From a virus: DNA of 38,019 nucleotides. Every line of letters begins with the position of its first letter. The stretch's first letter is position 1. Location: positions 1 to 38,019 of IMG/VR virus record IMGVR_UViG_3300027290_000004; one strand, given 5' to 3'. Positions 13,956 to 19,439 of the stretch are shown here, one piece after another. A program made the translations under genes and the position numbers. A model generated the notes under the pieces. The model did not search any database and had not been told where the DNA came from. It saw only the letters and a program-made list of their open reading frames with translations.

Positions 13956-13963
13956 TATAAATA
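13956..13963 (+). promoter_or_regulatory. T4-type late promoter TATAAATA before tRNA region
   Basis: This is an exact late octamer followed by ATTTTAACG, with no coding start nearby. The predicted start is near 13,969, just before a strongly structured segment. It may produce a stable RNA or a late tRNA precursor. Confidence 0.65.
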
Positions 13964-13981
13964 ATTTTAACGTGAATACAC

Positions 13982-14057
13982 AGACGCCAGAGATTAATTT
14001 CTTTTATACAACTCCAACAGCCAATCGAATGGCTGCGGGTGGTTGCAAGTGGCGTCT
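13982..14057 (+). ncRNA. Candidate structured RNA
   Basis: AGACGCCA (13982-13989) and TGGCGTCT (14050-14057) form an 8-bp closing stem. Inside it CAGCCA and TGGCTG (14018-14035) form a hairpin with a 6-nt loop, extended by CAAC/GTTG. There is no tRNA anticodon arm or CCA end. T4 also encodes small stable RNAs of unknown role beside its tRNAs, so this may be an analogue. It begins 18 nt after a late octamer. Confidence 0.45.
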
Positions 14058-14336
14058 CCTCGATGCTCAGCGATCATCCGCGAGTTGAAAAAAACTTTAA
14101 AAAAGACTTGCAGGTGTAACACGCCGCAGTTATAATAAAAAAGTTAAAATAAACAACGAGGTTCACGACAAGGGAGCACCTGAAGCGCCCAAGCGATCAC
14201 AGAAAGTGACATCAGTTAAAAGCTGATAGTGTATGAAGTATTTTTACAGATATCAAATGTCTTGATATCAAGGGTCCAGTAAAGCAAATGCTTGATGTTT
14301 CCTAGTGTAGTACACTGAATAACATATCTTTTTTTA
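14058..14336 (+). other. Non-coding leader of the tRNA cluster
   Basis: No convincing reading frame is seen in this stretch. It contains the tRNA promoter at 14108-14136. Downstream lie GATATCA and TGATATC repeats around 14250-14270, then a T run at 14330-14335 before the first tRNA. It is presumably the 5' leader of the tRNA precursor. Confidence 0.5.
14108..14136 (+). promoter_or_regulatory. Promoter of tRNA cluster, TTGCAG-N17-TATAAT
   Basis: The -35 TTGCAG (14108-14113) and perfect -10 TATAAT (14131-14136) are 17 nt apart, with CACGCC in the spacer. It is about 200 nt upstream of the first tRNA and is the main candidate promoter for the cluster. Confidence 0.75.
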
Positions 14337-14425
14337 GGGTTCTTTTCCTGACGGTGGACTGTAAATCCATTGCCGTGTTATGTCAGGCGGTTCGGCAGAA
14401 GGTTCAACTCCTTGAGGACCCACCA
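14337..14425 (+). tRNA. tRNA-Tyr(GUA), D arm replaced
   Basis: A 7-bp acceptor stem (GGGTTCT with AGGACCC), A73 and an encoded CCA are present. The anticodon loop CTGTAAA gives GUA, and the T loop is TTCAACT. Only 10 nt separate the acceptor from base 26, too few for a D arm. Within them CCTGAC (14347-14352) is complementary to GTCAGG (14382-14387) in the long variable-arm loop, and TGCCG/CGGCA (14371-14397) forms the variable stem. It may be a functional tRNA with a compensating pseudoknot, or a decayed copy. Confidence 0.65.
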
Positions 14426-14434
14426 ATTTCAAAT

Positions 14435-14511
14435 GGGGGTGCATGTACTAAGGCTAGCGAGACTGATTTGCAATCAGACTGTTGTGGGTTCGATTCCCAC
14501 CATCTCCACCA
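14435..14511 (+). tRNA. tRNA-Ala(UGC)
   Basis: The acceptor GGGGGTG pairs with CATCTCC using G-U pairs, and A73 plus CCA are encoded. The anticodon loop TTTGCAA gives UGC. The T arm is GTGGG-TTCGATT-CCCAC. The D loop keeps GG. The D stem is weak. The gene is followed by the spacer AATTT. Confidence 0.85.
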
Positions 14512-14515
14512 ATTT

Positions 14516-14608
14516 GGATGATTAAGCAGACAAGCGTGCTGCATCTGTTTGGAAGACAGATTGATCTAGTGATCCTAGGTTGGGGTGCAAGTCCTCATTC
14601 ATCCGCCA
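14516..14608 (+). tRNA. tRNA-Ser(GGA), A18/G55 type
   Basis: This is a class II tRNA with the anticodon loop TTGGAAG (GGA) and a long variable arm (GATC-TAGT-GATC). It has G73 and encoded CCA. The D loop is ACAAGCGTG with AG in place of GG, and the T loop is TGCAAGT with G instead of U at position 55. Confidence 0.9.
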
Positions 14609-14614
14609 CTTTCT

Positions 14615-14690
14615 GGTGTTGTATTTTAATCGGCAAATTGCTATCCTGTCACGATAGATGATGCGGGTTCGAATCCCGTCAGCACCGCCA
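14615..14690 (+). tRNA. tRNA-Asp(GUC)
   Basis: The acceptor GGTGTTG pairs with CAGCACC, with G73 and CCA. The anticodon arm is CTATC-CTGTCAC-GATAG (GUC). The T arm GCGGG-TTCGAAT-CCCGT is canonical. The D stem is A/T-rich. Confidence 0.9.
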
Positions 14691-14696
14691 ATTTAT

Positions 14697-14789
14697 GGGT
14701 AGCTAAACAGACAAGCGCGCTGTAACCGCCTTGAAAGCGGATTGATCTAGTGATCCTAGGTTGGGGTGCAAGTCCTCAGTTACCCGCCA
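14697..14789 (+). tRNA. tRNA-Ser(UGA), A18/G55 type
   Basis: This is a class II tRNA very similar to the Ser(GGA) and Ser(CGA) genes, so the three are recent duplicates. The anticodon loop CTTGAAA gives UGA. The variable arm is GATC-TAGT-GATC, with G73 and CCA. The D loop is ACAAGCGCG (AG) and the T loop TGCAAGT (G55). An A-A mismatch sits at 27-43. Confidence 0.9.
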
Positions 14790-14933
14790 ATTAAGCATCA
14801 ACTATCCACACTTTATGAGGAAATCCTCACAAGCTATCCCTTATATGGCTCTGGTCAAACATGGGCTTGTGCATGTTTGTAGATGATAACAGTGCTCACT
14901 GGAAAATAGCTAACTCTTAGTGGAGCACATTTC
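14790..14933 (+). ncRNA. Candidate structured RNA inside tRNA cluster
   Basis: This 144-nt gap between two tRNAs has no reading frame but several strong hairpins. TGAGG-AAAT-CCTCA is followed by AAACATG-GGCTTGTG-CATGTTT (7-bp stem) and by GTGCTCACT with AGTGGAGCAC (9 bp with one bulge). An AGCTAT/ATAGCT pairing competes with the last one. It is not a tRNA: no cloverleaf or CCA end fits. A stable phage RNA or a processing signal is possible. Confidence 0.5.
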
Positions 14934-15007
14934 GGTCTTTTAGTTTAATGGTAAAACGACGCACTTGTAATGCGTTGATTCCGGTTCGACTCCGGACAGG
15001 ACCTCCA
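14934..15007 (+). tRNA. tRNA-Thr(UGU)
   Basis: The acceptor GGTCTTT pairs with CAGGACC (one terminal mismatch), with U73 and CCA. The anticodon arm ACGCA-CTTGTAA-TGCGT gives UGU. The T arm TCCGG-TTCGACT-CCGGA and a GG D loop are canonical. Confidence 0.9.
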
Positions 15008-15016
15008 TTTCTTTTT

Positions 15017-15092
15017 ACGTGCTAATGTCCCAAGGCAGGCGAGTTGGACTCCAAATCCGACTGGGTCAGTTCGATTCTGACAGCACGTGCCA
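15017..15092 (+). tRNA. tRNA-Trp(CCA)
   Basis: The acceptor ACGTGCT pairs perfectly with AGCACGT, with G73 and CCA. The anticodon loop CTCCAAA gives CCA. The T arm is GTCAG-TTCGATT-CTGAC and the D loop has GG. Confidence 0.9.
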
Positions 15093-15097
15093 ATTTC

Positions 15098-15171
15098 GGC
15101 CTATTAGTTTAGTGGTAAAACAATTTACTCGTAATGAATAGTCCCCAGCTCAATTCTGGGATAGGCCTCCA
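15098..15171 (+). tRNA. tRNA-Thr(CGU)
   Basis: The acceptor GGCCTAT pairs perfectly with ATAGGCC, with U73 and CCA. The anticodon arm ATTTA-CTCGTAA-TGAAT gives CGU. The T loop is CTCAATT, with C rather than U at position 54. Confidence 0.85.
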
Positions 15172-15177
15172 TCTTAT

Positions 15178-15254
15178 GCGGTTGTAGCTCAATTTGGTAG
15201 AGCGCATCCTTGCCAAGGATATTGTCGCAGGTTCGAATCCTGTCAGCCGCACCA
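15178..15254 (+). tRNA. tRNA-Gly(GCC)
   Basis: The acceptor GCGGTTG pairs with CAGCCGC, with A73 and CCA. The anticodon loop TTGCCAA gives GCC. The D arm GCTC-AATTTGGTA-GAGC and T arm GCAGG-TTCGAAT-CCTGT are canonical. Bacterial glycine tRNAs often have U73, so A73 may hint at the host's GlyRS type. Confidence 0.9.
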
Positions 15255-15256
15255 AT

Positions 15257-15349
15257 GGGTAGTTAAGCAGACAAGCGTACTGCAACCGTCTCGAAAGCGG
15301 ATTGATCTAGCGAACCTAGGTTGGGGTGCAAGTCCTCAGCTACCCGCCA
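15257..15349 (+). tRNA. tRNA-Ser(CGA), A18/G55 type
   Basis: This is a class II tRNA starting 2 nt after tRNA-Gly. The anticodon loop CTCGAAA gives CGA, with G73 and CCA. The D loop ACAAGCGTA carries AG and the T loop TGCAAGT carries G55, as in the two sister Ser genes. Confidence 0.9.
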
Positions 15350-15357
15350 TTTTATAT

Positions 15358-15431
15358 GGTCCTTTAGCATAATGGTAATGCATCGGATTTTGATTCCGAC
15401 TATGATGGTTCAATTCCATCAGGGACTTCCA
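15358..15431 (+). tRNA. tRNA-Gln(UUG)
   Basis: The acceptor GGTCCTT pairs with AGGGACT including G1-U72, with U73 and CCA. The anticodon arm TCGGA-TTTTGAT-TCCGA gives UUG. The T arm GATGG-TTCAATT-CCATC is canonical. Confidence 0.85.
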
Positions 15432-15441
15432 ATTTCTTTTG

Positions 15442-15516
15442 GCTCGAATAGCACAATGGTGAGTGTATTTCCTTGGTATGGAAGGGATGTGGGTTCGATT
15501 CCCACTTTGAGCCCCA
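15442..15516 (+). tRNA. tRNA-Thr(GGU)
   Basis: The acceptor GCTCGAA pairs with TTTGAGC, with C73 and CCA. The anticodon loop TTGGTAT gives GGU. The T arm GTGGG-TTCGATT-CCCAC is canonical. It is the third Thr isoacceptor of the cluster, and the next tRNA starts only 3 nt later. Confidence 0.85.
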
Positions 15517-15519
15517 CAC

Positions 15520-15594
15520 GCCTCTGTAATTCAAAAGTAGAATGGTTGTTTCATAAGCAACACGGTGAAGGTGCAAGTCCTTCCGGAGGTACTA
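15520..15594 (+). tRNA. tRNA with CAU anticodon (elongator Met or Ile2), A18/G55 type
   Basis: The acceptor GCCTCTG pairs with CGGAGGT, A73 is present, and the encoded tail is CTA, so CCA must be added by the host enzyme. The anticodon arm GTTGT-TTCATAA-GCAAC gives CAU. The gene is similar to tRNA-Lys at 16930 in the acceptor and D arm, but the D loop reads AAAAGTA instead of AATGGTA and the T loop TGCAAGT instead of TTCGAGT. Met versus lysidine-modified Ile2 cannot be decided by eye. Confidence 0.8.
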
Positions 15595-15600
15595 ATTTAT

Positions 15601-16269
15601 ATGCCAAACACTGCAATTTTATTCACAGGAAACGTACACGGTGACACCATTGATGTTCTAATTGAACAGACCAAAAATCAGACAAATAAAATAGCATCAA
15701 TATGGGAAAATGAATCACCTGAATATGTCGACAAATTAAAAAACAACAATTTTAAAATCATTTACAATAGTGTAAAACAACAAGAAATATATAAACCACA
15801 GTTTATTACTGTACATAATGGGTTGAAGTATCTTAAAGAAAACGGATATGAATATGTATTAAGGACTCGTTTTGATATACTATGTCAAGATTATGATAGA
15901 TATTTAGAGATACTGGCGAAGTCGTATCGCGAAAAGCTAACAGCTATCGCTGGCATAGAGACATCTACCACTTATTTTTTAGATATTATTATAGGTGGGA
16001 AAATTGATGAGATGCTTAAATTTTTCGCATTGCAGCCAAACTATGATGTTAGGTACTATGAAAAATTTTTAATAGAAAATTACTCAAATAAAACAAATCT
16101 AACTAAAGAAGAAATAAGAAATATATTGAATTTCTCGTTAAGTGATTGTGTCAATAACAACATTGAATTCATATGGTACAGGCCAATTTCGTGGAAGTCG
16201 CAAACGATCACGTGGCCAGACATGAGAGTAATTAATGAGTATTGCAAAAATAATTTTATCTGGATGTAG
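15601..16269 (+). CDS. WavE-like glycosyltransferase
   Basis: This 222-aa protein starts MPNTAILFTGNVHGDTIDVL. It matches the WavE/LPS-synthesis glycosyltransferase layout: an N-terminal beta strand with a Gly loop, IASIWENESPEYV, and then the sugar-nucleotide/metal segment YEYVLRTRFDI near residues 84-93. It could modify phage or host surface glycans. I start it at 15601, just after tRNA(CAU), because an earlier Met lies inside that tRNA. Its last 10 nt overlap tRNA-Pro, so the 3' end of the coding sequence is tRNA-derived. Confidence 0.75.
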   Translation: MPNTAILFTGNVHGDTIDVLIEQTKNQTNKIASIWENESPEYVDKLKNNNFKIIYNSVKQQEIYKPQFITVHNGLKYLKENGYEYVLRTRFDILCQDYDRYLEILAKSYREKLTAIAGIETSTTYFLDIIIGGKIDEMLKFFALQPNYDVRYYEKFLIENYSNKTNLTKEEIRNILNFSLSDCVNNNIEFIWYRPISWKSQTITWPDMRVINEYCKNNFIWM

Positions 16270-16336
16270 TTCAGCTTGGTAGAACATTTGATTTGGGATC
16301 AAAAGGTCGTGGGTTCGAATCCCACCATCCAGACCA
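16260..16336 (+). tRNA. tRNA-Pro(UGG), overlaps upstream CDS
   Basis: The acceptor CTGGATG pairs perfectly with CATCCAG, with A73 and CCA. The anticodon arm TTTGA-TTTGGGA-TCAAA gives UGG. The T arm is GTGGG-TTCGAAT-CCCAC. The first 10 nt overlap the end of the glycosyltransferase gene, whose TAG stop lies at 16267-16269. Confidence 0.9.
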
Positions 16337-16339
16337 ATT

Positions 16340-16347
16340 TATAAATA
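16340..16347 (+). promoter_or_regulatory. T4-type late promoter TATAAATA
   Basis: This exact late octamer lies in the spacer after tRNA-Pro, just upstream of the TTGATA-type promoter. Together they would give the next tRNAs both early/middle and late transcription. Confidence 0.6.
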
Positions 16348-16353
16348 AACAAG

Positions 16354-16382
16354 TTGATAACAACACAACCACGTGTTAATAT
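16354..16382 (+). promoter_or_regulatory. Promoter, TTGATA-N17-TAATAT
   Basis: The -35 TTGATA (16354-16359) and -10 TAATAT (16377-16382) flank a 17-nt spacer with CAACCAC. The initiator-like tRNA starts 11 nt after the -10. Confidence 0.75.
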
Positions 16383-16393
16383 TAACTACACAT

Positions 16394-16468
16394 TGCGGGA
16401 TAGAGCAGTAGTAGCTCAACTGGCTCATAACCAGGAGGTCGGTGGTGCAAGTCCATCTCCCGCAACCA
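16394..16468 (+). tRNA. Initiator-like tRNA-Met(CAU), A18/G55 type
   Basis: The acceptor TGCGGGA pairs with TCCCGCA, with A73 and CCA. The D arm GAGC-AGTAGTA-GCTC has the A11-U24 pair typical of initiator tRNA, and the overall sequence follows bacterial tRNA-fMet. Two initiator marks are altered: the 1-72 bases are a U-A pair instead of a C-A mismatch, and the anticodon stem is CTGG/CCAG rather than three G-C pairs. The T loop is TGCAAGT (G55). Confidence 0.8.
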
Positions 16469-16482
16469 ATTTCAACATATGT

Positions 16483-16578
16483 GCTCCTGTAGCTCAATTG
16501 GTAGAGCGGAAAGCTTATACCTTTCGTATGCCCCAGATTAGGGCGCGGTTGTCGGTTCGAATCCGGCCAGGAGTACCA
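16483..16578 (+). tRNA. tRNA-Ile(UAU) with long variable arm
   Basis: The acceptor GCTCCTG pairs with CAGGAGT, with A73 and CCA. The D arm GCTC-AATTGGTA-GAGC and T arm GTCGG-TTCGAAT-CCGGC are canonical. The anticodon arm GAAAG-CTTATAC-CTTTC gives UAU. The variable region is about 25 nt with a GCCC/GGGC hairpin, a class II feature not expected for Ile. Identity by anticodon is Ile(AUA), but the structure is unusual. Confidence 0.7.
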
Positions 16579-16596
16579 ATTTCAACGAAAACAAAA

Positions 16597-16920
16597 ATGA
16601 CTAAAAAAGATCGCAACAAACCCACATATGAGTGGATTGATGTAAATGCTGGTGAAGCATATTACTCTTTATATGCATATTGTTTAGACAACGCCGATCA
16701 ACTAAACGGCCATCCTGGAATTCAAATCGGGTGTTATCATTACGCCATCAGCAGAAAGATGACACCAAAAAAACCATTCAAAGTACATGCTAGGAAAATG
16801 AATCAAGGGCATATATGGAGAGGCTGGGGTAGATCTTACATTAAAGTAGATCGCGACATTCAGGTAGATAACAAAAAAAGATTCTGGCCTACACACAATC
16901 AAATTTCAATAGAAGTTTAA
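16597..16920 (+). CDS. Hypothetical protein, 107 aa
   Basis: I do not recognise this protein. It starts MTKKDRNKPTYEWIDVNAGE, is basic and aromatic (HIWRGWGRSYIKVD), and lacks signal or membrane segments. It lies between tRNA-Ile(UAU) and tRNA-Lys. The longer open frame to 16354 would translate two tRNAs and is rejected. It is probably made from the tRNA precursor transcript. Confidence 0.6.
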   Translation: MTKKDRNKPTYEWIDVNAGEAYYSLYAYCLDNADQLNGHPGIQIGCYHYAISRKMTPKKPFKVHARKMNQGHIWRGWGRSYIKVDRDIQVDNKKRFWPTHNQISIEV

Positions 16921-16929
16921 CCTGCACAT

Positions 16930-17004
16930 GCCTCTGTAATTCAATGGTAGAATAACAGACTTTTAATCTGAAGGTTATGGGTTCGAGTCCCATCGGAGGC
17001 ACCA
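16930..17004 (+). tRNA. tRNA-Lys(UUU)
   Basis: The acceptor GCCTCTG pairs with CGGAGGC, with A73 and CCA. The anticodon loop CTTTTAA gives UUU. The T arm ATGGG-TTCGAGT-CCCAT and D loop AATGGTA are canonical. It is the closest relative of the CAU tRNA at 15520. Confidence 0.9.
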
Positions 17005-17041
17005 ATTTATACAGTCAACGCTCTGATATATTGCTATAGTA

Positions 17042-17049
17042 TATAAGTA
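17042..17049 (+). promoter_or_regulatory. Late-promoter-like octamer TATAAGTA
   Basis: This 7/8 match to the late consensus lies in a 69-nt AT-rich gap 24 nt before tRNA-Asn. The gap has no gene. Confidence 0.45.
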
Positions 17050-17073
17050 ATAATTTAATTTAATTTTTAATAT

Positions 17074-17148
17074 TCCTCAGTGGCAGACTAGCAATGCACC
17101 CGACTGTTAATCGGGATTATGAAGGAGCGTAACCTTCCTGAGGAGCCA
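17074..17148 (+). tRNA. tRNA-Asn(GUU), A18/G55 type with A54/U58
   Basis: The acceptor TCCTCAG pairs perfectly with CTGAGGA, with G73 and CCA. The anticodon arm CCCGA-CTGTTAA-TCGGG gives GUU. The D loop GACTAGCAA carries AG. The T loop is AGCGTAA, so G55 is present and the 54-58 pair is A-U instead of U-A. Confidence 0.85.
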
Positions 17149-17178
17149 ATTTATAACTGCGATCAAAACACAAAGCAG

Positions 17179-17207
17179 TTGCTAATAACAACACCCGATG
17201 TGAATAT
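17179..17207 (+). promoter_or_regulatory. Promoter, TTGCTA-N17-GAATAT
   Basis: The -35 TTGCTA (17179-17184) and -10 GAATAT (17202-17207) have a 17-nt spacer with ACACCCG. The ATG at 17213 is 5 nt downstream, predicting a leaderless mRNA. Confidence 0.65.
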
Positions 17208-17212
17208 ATAAC

Positions 17213-17461
17213 ATGAAGAAAACTCAACGCCAATGTGCAGACGACTTAGTCAACTACATCATTCGTAAAGAACTTATTCACATCAAGTCAGAATATCTTC
17301 TTCGCATTGAAAATAGTGAATGGATGGCATGTGGCACAGAGGATAAAACCAGAATTGAAGAATTGCAACGGGACATTCAAAGTGCTCGAGAATATATTAG
17401 TGTACTGGATGAGTACATCACTAAATTTGAAAAAGTAGAAACCTCGCCATTGTTCAATTAA
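17213..17461 (+). CDS. Hypothetical helical protein, 82 aa
   Basis: I do not recognise this protein. It starts MKKTQRQCADDLVNYIIRKE and is probably a coiled coil (EELQRDIQSAREYISVLDEYI). The start is supported by a promoter 5 nt upstream. The next gene starts immediately after its stop. Confidence 0.6.
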   Translation: MKKTQRQCADDLVNYIIRKELIHIKSEYLLRIENSEWMACGTEDKTRIEELQRDIQSAREYISVLDEYITKFEKVETSPLFN

Positions 17462-17749
17462 ATGGAACAACTAATAGAACCATTCTGCTACATTGCAAAT
17501 GTCAAAGTTACAGATAAAAATGGCAAACAAGGGAATAGACCGTTAATTAGATTTCAAGCACCTGACTCGGGATTAAATTTTAATACTTATTACGTTGCGT
17601 GCGCATGTGCTTCTGTATACAACATGTTCCTTGATTATATTGCCGAGAAAGATCAAATAGAATTTGAAAAACAATTCAAAGAGATATTCAATAAGCTTAT
17701 CGATGAAGGTCTAATAGAAATCATGAAAGACAAACCAATTTCGGGTTGA
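17462..17749 (+). CDS. Hypothetical protein, 95 aa, 3' end inside tRNA-Phe
   Basis: I do not recognise this protein (starts MEQLIEPFCYIANVKVTDKN). Its last residues KPISG are encoded by the tRNA spacer motif CCAATTTC and the first bases of tRNA-Phe, and its TGA stop is the end of that tRNA's acceptor strand. This suggests that a tRNA unit was inserted into, or fused to, the original gene end. Confidence 0.6.
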   Translation: MEQLIEPFCYIANVKVTDKNGKQGNRPLIRFQAPDSGLNFNTYYVACACASVYNMFLDYIAEKDQIEFEKQFKEIFNKLIDEGLIEIMKDKPISG

Positions 17750-17818
17750 TAGCAATGATGGTTCATGCGTCTGTCTGAAGAACAGATCATCTCGGTTCGA
17801 ATCCGAGTCAACCCACCA
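17743..17818 (+). tRNA. tRNA-Phe(GAA), overlaps upstream CDS
   Basis: The acceptor GGGTTGA pairs perfectly with TCAACCC, with A73 and CCA. The anticodon arm TCTGT-CTGAAGA-ACAGA gives GAA. The T arm is CTCGG-TTCGAAT-CCGAG. The first 7 nt are also the end of the preceding coding sequence. Confidence 0.9.
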
Positions 17819-17823
17819 CTTAT

Positions 17824-17898
17824 GTCGCCGTCGTCTAATGGTTAGGACGGAGGATTTTCATTCCTCAAATGGGGGTTCGATTCCCCTCGGCGATACCA
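17824..17898 (+). tRNA. tRNA-Glu(UUC)
   Basis: The acceptor GTCGCCG pairs with CGGCGAT, with A73 and CCA. The anticodon arm GAGGA-TTTTCAT-TCCTC gives UUC. The T arm GGGGG-TTCGATT-CCCCT and the D loop TAATGGTTA are canonical. Confidence 0.9.
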
Positions 17899-17908
17899 AT
17901 TTCAATAC

Positions 17909-18003
17909 GGAGTGTAAACCAAACAGGCGCGTTGGAACTGTTTGCTAAACAGATTGTGGTTTTGCTAAAAAGCCATCTGGTTCGAGTCCAGTGCACTCCG
18001 CCA
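17909..18003 (+). tRNA. tRNA-Ser(GCU), canonical elbow
   Basis: This is a class II tRNA with acceptor GGAGTGT/GCACTCC, G73 and CCA. The anticodon loop TTGCTAA gives GCU. The long variable arm is built on GGTTTT/AAAAAGCC. Its D loop ACAGGCGCG has GG and its T loop TTCGAGT has U55, in direct contrast to the other three Ser genes. Confidence 0.9.
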
Positions 18004-18009
18004 CTTTAT

Positions 18010-18084
18010 TGTCTCGTAGCTCATCGGTAGAGCACTTCCCTGATAAGGAATAGGTAGCTGGTTCGATTCCAGTCGGGACAACCA
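18010..18084 (+). tRNA. tRNA-Ile(GAU)
   Basis: The acceptor TGTCTCG pairs with CGGGACA, with A73 and CCA. The anticodon arm CTTCC-CTGATAA-GGAAT gives GAU. The D arm GCTC-ATCGGTA-GAGC and T arm GCTGG-TTCGATT-CCAGT are canonical. Confidence 0.9.
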
Positions 18085-18106
18085 ATTTCAATAACCAATA
18101 CTAAAA

Positions 18107-18334
18107 ATGAAAAGATATCTTTTGATAGCAGGCCACGACTATTATCCTGGTGCGGGTACAAGCAATTGGGTTGATTCGTATGATTCATACGAAGAGGCTC
18201 TCAATATGGTTGAAACAATGGAAGAAAATAACTACGGTAGGTGTGGTTATACTATTGGAGATATGCCATGTGATTGGTATGAAATAGTAGATTTAAACGA
18301 ATGGAGTCCTCGCAATTCAATTTCAACATATTAA
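18107..18334 (+). CDS. Hypothetical phage protein, 75 aa
   Basis: This small protein starts MKRYLLIAG and continues HDYYPGAGTSNWVDSYDS, then YEEAL; short proteins of this pattern are frequent in tailed phages and have no known function. The 3' end encodes SISTY from AATTTCAACATAT, a sequence like the tRNA spacer, so the original C-terminus may have been replaced. The ligase gene follows 5 nt after the stop. Confidence 0.6.
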   Translation: MKRYLLIAGHDYYPGAGTSNWVDSYDSYEEALNMVETMEENNYGRCGYTIGDMPCDWYEIVDLNEWSPRNSISTY

Positions 18335-18339
18335 ATCCA

Positions 18340-19437
18340 ATGCAAACACTTTACAAATACAGTACCAAAGGCGCACCTCTTCAGTGGAGCATTGAAGTAG
18401 AAGGTGACAAGTATCGAACGATTGAAGGGCAAGTAGGAGGCAAGCTGACTACTTCGCAATGGACTATTTGTTTCGCAAAGAATGTTGGTAAGGCAAACGC
18501 AACTACGGCAGAAGAACAAGCTCTGAAAAAGGCTGAATCTATCTATCGCAAGAAAAAGGACGCCGGATTCAGCGAGACATTGGAATCATCTGGTGCGAAT
18601 TTCTTTGAACCGATGCTTGCTCATAAATGGGATCAGCACCCTCTAGCACCTGGTACACCATTGGCTCTTCAGCCCAAACTAGACGGACATAGATGCATTG
18701 CGTATCTTAAAGATGGTAAAGTATATCTCCAAAGTCGAAAGGGCAAACAGATCACTTCATGCACCCATATTGAAAATGCTCTTGAAGATTTATTCAAAGA
18801 AAATCAATCTTTTATTCTAGATGGTGAGCTTTACAATCATACCATTCCGTTTGAAAAGATTTCGGGGTTAGTTCGTCAAATTGAACACACTGCGGAATGC
18901 AAAGATATTCAATATCATGTTTATGATCTTGTTGATCTAAATAACCGACAACTAACTTTCGACGAAAGAAATTGGCAATTGGTTACAAAGCAATTACGGC
19001 TTTGTAATAATGAGCATATAAACATGGTTACTACATTGTTCGTAAATGGCAGCGATGCTATTGCGGAGTATGAAAGTGAGTGTGTGGAAGATGGATATGA
19101 AGGTATCATGATTCGTGATACTACATCTATCTATGAGAATAAAAGATCGAAAGGACTTCTGAAACTCAAACAATTCCAAGACGAAGAATTCAATATTGTC
19201 GAAATCAAAGAAGGTCAAGGTAATCGCACCGGACTAGCCACAGAAGCAGTATTGGCTCTTGAAGACGGTAGAGCTTTTTCTACTGGAGTTATTGGCAACG
19301 AAGAATATGCACGTGGCTTATTTAATGACCGCGAAAAAGTCAAAGGGATGCTAGCCACAGTAAAATACCAAGGAAAGACTGCACAGGGGATTCCTAGATT
19401 TGGTAAAATGAAAATCGTAAGATATGAAGGATTCTAA
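18340..19437 (+). CDS. ATP-dependent DNA ligase with N-terminal WGR-like domain
   Basis: This 365-aa protein has an N-terminal WGR-like region (about 1-80, with QWSIEVEGDKYRTIEGQVGGK and FAKNVGKANATTAEEQA). The ligase core follows: motif I KLDGHR with the predicted adenylated Lys113, FILDGEL (motif III), YHVYDLV (IIIa), EGIMIRD (IV) and GLLKLKQ (V). A C-terminal OB-type domain ends RFGKMKIVRYEG. It seals DNA nicks in replication or repair. The ATG at 18340 is chosen because an upstream Met at 18301 would overlap the previous gene. The next gene starts 2 nt after its stop. Confidence 0.85.
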   Translation: MQTLYKYSTKGAPLQWSIEVEGDKYRTIEGQVGGKLTTSQWTICFAKNVGKANATTAEEQALKKAESIYRKKKDAGFSETLESSGANFFEPMLAHKWDQHPLAPGTPLALQPKLDGHRCIAYLKDGKVYLQSRKGKQITSCTHIENALEDLFKENQSFILDGELYNHTIPFEKISGLVRQIEHTAECKDIQYHVYDLVDLNNRQLTFDERNWQLVTKQLRLCNNEHINMVTTLFVNGSDAIAEYESECVEDGYEGIMIRDTTSIYENKRSKGLLKLKQFQDEEFNIVEIKEGQGNRTGLATEAVLALEDGRAFSTGVIGNEEYARGLFNDREKVKGMLATVKYQGKTAQGIPRFGKMKIVRYEGF

Positions 19438-19439
19438 GT

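Noticed and set aside
14790-14933. tmRNA or CRISPR-like element
   Set aside because: No tRNA-Ala-like ends, tag frame or repeated spacers are present.
15321-15644. Rightward 107-codon frame across several tRNAs
   Set aside because: It is only the translation of tRNA-Gln, tRNA-Thr(GGU) and the CAU tRNA.
16354-16596. N-terminal extension of the 107-aa protein
   Set aside because: It would translate two complete tRNA genes.
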